Assembly: GCF_014697575.1 (NCBI RefSeq) | Contig: NZ_JACJSC010000026.1 | Span: forward strand, 1-64,000 | DNA from: Planktothrix sp. FACHB-1365 | Lineage (GTDB): Bacteria > Cyanobacteriota > Cyanobacteriia > Cyanobacteriales > Microcoleaceae | Direction: 5' to 3' | Length of the DNA stretch: 64,000 nucleotides | Shown: piece by piece, positions 63,311-64,000 of the stretch | Numbering within the stretch: the first letter of the stretch is position 1 | Layout: each line of letters opens with the position of its first letter | The notes under the pieces: model-generated | Told to the model about the DNA's origin: nothing | What the model saw: the letters and a program-made list of their open reading frames with translations, nothing else | Database searches by the model: none | Translations under genes and position numbers: made by a program

Positions 63311-64000
63311 ATGGCAGCACAAGCACCTTCAGCAGCAGCAATCGAGTTAGCAAAACTTTTGATTGAGAGTAACTACCTCTTCAAAGACTTAGAGATTAAC
63401 TGGTTGGCTCAATATCTTCCTCCAGACCTCACGGTAGAAAAGCTTTATTCCAACCGTCCTGTGTATACGGCTTTTCGTCCTCATATTTTTTTAGATGTTC
63501 TCTACATTATTATTAGTGGCGGGCCAATTATTATCCGCAGTACCCCCCTAGACCGGATTATCACCATTAGCTATCCGGGGGGATGTTTCGGGATGAGAAA
63601 TCTCCCGTTTAGTTTTGGTCAGATGAGTCGAGCGTTTCCCAGTTTAGTAGAAGCGTACAAAACCACCGATGTGATTAAGCTTCCCCTCGATACCCTCAAA
63701 GCCATTTATGAAAATAGCGAAGTCGTGCGGGAGCGTTATGATAAATTCTTTGAACTGCGGGAAAAATTTCAGTATCATTTACTCAATTGCAGTTCCTACC
63801 CGCCTCAAGCCGTTGCTGCCTTATTAAGAGCCTTAGTTTATCAAGAACGCAGTTTAGGAAATCAACCTCATTCTGATGGGGTTTATACGTTTGATTTACC
63901 CATTGATGTGATTGCCCGTTCCTGTCAATTAAACCACCGCACCGTTGAACAAGTCCTCAAAGGAATGCAAAAAGTGAAATTAATTGAAGCGGCTAAATCT
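63311..64000 (+). CDS. Crp/Fnr family transcriptional regulator, partial (runs off the right edge)
   Basis: The visible 230 residues start MAAQAPSAAAIELAKLLIES. A degenerate cyclic-nucleotide-binding beta-roll follows (about residues 20-120, RPHIFLDVLYIIISGGPIIIRS and YPGGCFGMRN). A C-terminal winged helix then begins (SCQLNHRTVEQVLKGMQKVKLIEAAKS). The effector pocket lacks the cAMP-binding motif, as in several cyanobacterial Crp-like regulators. Its divergent position next to sbpA recalls CysR, a Crp-family regulator of sulfate genes in Synechococcus; that identity is inferred. Confidence 0.82.
   Translation, partial: MAAQAPSAAAIELAKLLIESNYLFKDLEINWLAQYLPPDLTVEKLYSNRPVYTAFRPHIFLDVLYIIISGGPIIIRSTPLDRIITISYPGGCFGMRNLPFSFGQMSRAFPSLVEAYKTTDVIKLPLDTLKAIYENSEVVRERYDKFFELREKFQYHLLNCSSYPPQAVAALLRALVYQERSLGNQPHSDGVYTFDLPIDVIARSCQLNHRTVEQVLKGMQKVKLIEAAKS

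Overview
The window comes from a filamentous, non-heterocystous, nitrogen-fixing cyanobacterium, most likely of the Oscillatoriales type (Planktothrix, Limnoraphis or Lyngbya relatives). This rests on frequent HIP1-like GCGATCGC octamers, a plant-type zeta-carotene desaturase, a cyanobacterial A2-type cytochrome oxidase locus, a CnfR/PatB-type nif activator, and nifD and nifK genes that are not split by excision elements. Many period-7 intergenic repeats point the same way. The species assignment is inference.

Layout. 1-134: tail of a TnpB-like gene meeting a hybrid histidine kinase. 132-16819: mostly minus-strand housekeeping genes (kinase, DUF4079, SRPBCC, crtQ, a TMEM165-type transporter, a RodZ-like protein, a pseudouridine synthase, DUF456, an M48 protease, ctaB, ctaA), with malQ and a DUF2993 protein on the plus strand. 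17179-20819: ctaC-ctaD-ctaE, divergent from ctaA/ctaB, so haem A synthesis and the oxidase form one locus. 21060-31585: an accessory stretch with an unrecognised 398-residue protein, a large nSTAND-WD40 gene cut by one in-frame TGA, a Nudix hydrolase, a pilin-like protein, a membrane hydroxylase, a rhodanese, an overlapping HEPN gene pair and two small unknown genes.

31963-53997 is a nearly complete nitrogen-fixation island. The leftward arm runs nifP, a 45-codon small ORF, nifV, nifZ, nifT, an ArsC-like nitrogenase-associated protein, fdxB and cnfR. The rightward arm runs nifB, nifS, nifU, nifH, nifD, nifK, a Mo-nitrogenase C-terminal-domain protein, nifE, nifN, nifX, a DUF269 protein, a DUF683 protein, nifW, hesA, hesB, fdxH and an unknown 113-residue protein. 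The usual fdxN between nifB and nifS is missing. The arms diverge from an ~800 bp region with two arrays of a G-run plus GAGTATTTTT motif. Each array has an exact 22 bp period, and each points the same way relative to the gene it faces. This is the strongest unexplained signal in the window and a candidate operator system for CnfR. NtcA-type promoters (GTAN8TAC plus a -10 box) can be read upstream of cnfR and modA, suggesting a nitrogen-status > CnfR > nif cascade with co-ordinated molybdate uptake.

54057-63015 supplies inorganic nutrients for nitrogenase: a molbindin, modA, a modB-modC fusion, a CBS-domain protein, then a sulfate ABC transporter (sbpA, a NIL-domain protein, cysT, cysW, cysA). 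A Crp/Fnr-family regulator, divergent from sbpA, runs off the right edge.

Short repeats have moved into coding sequence several times: a near-palindrome lies inside the NifD N-terminus, a GAATTAC heptamer array forms the NifE C-terminus, and a different hairpin repeat forms the NifP C-terminus. Heptamer repeats also supply the stop codons of malQ and ctaC. No CRISPR array, rRNA or tRNA was recognised.
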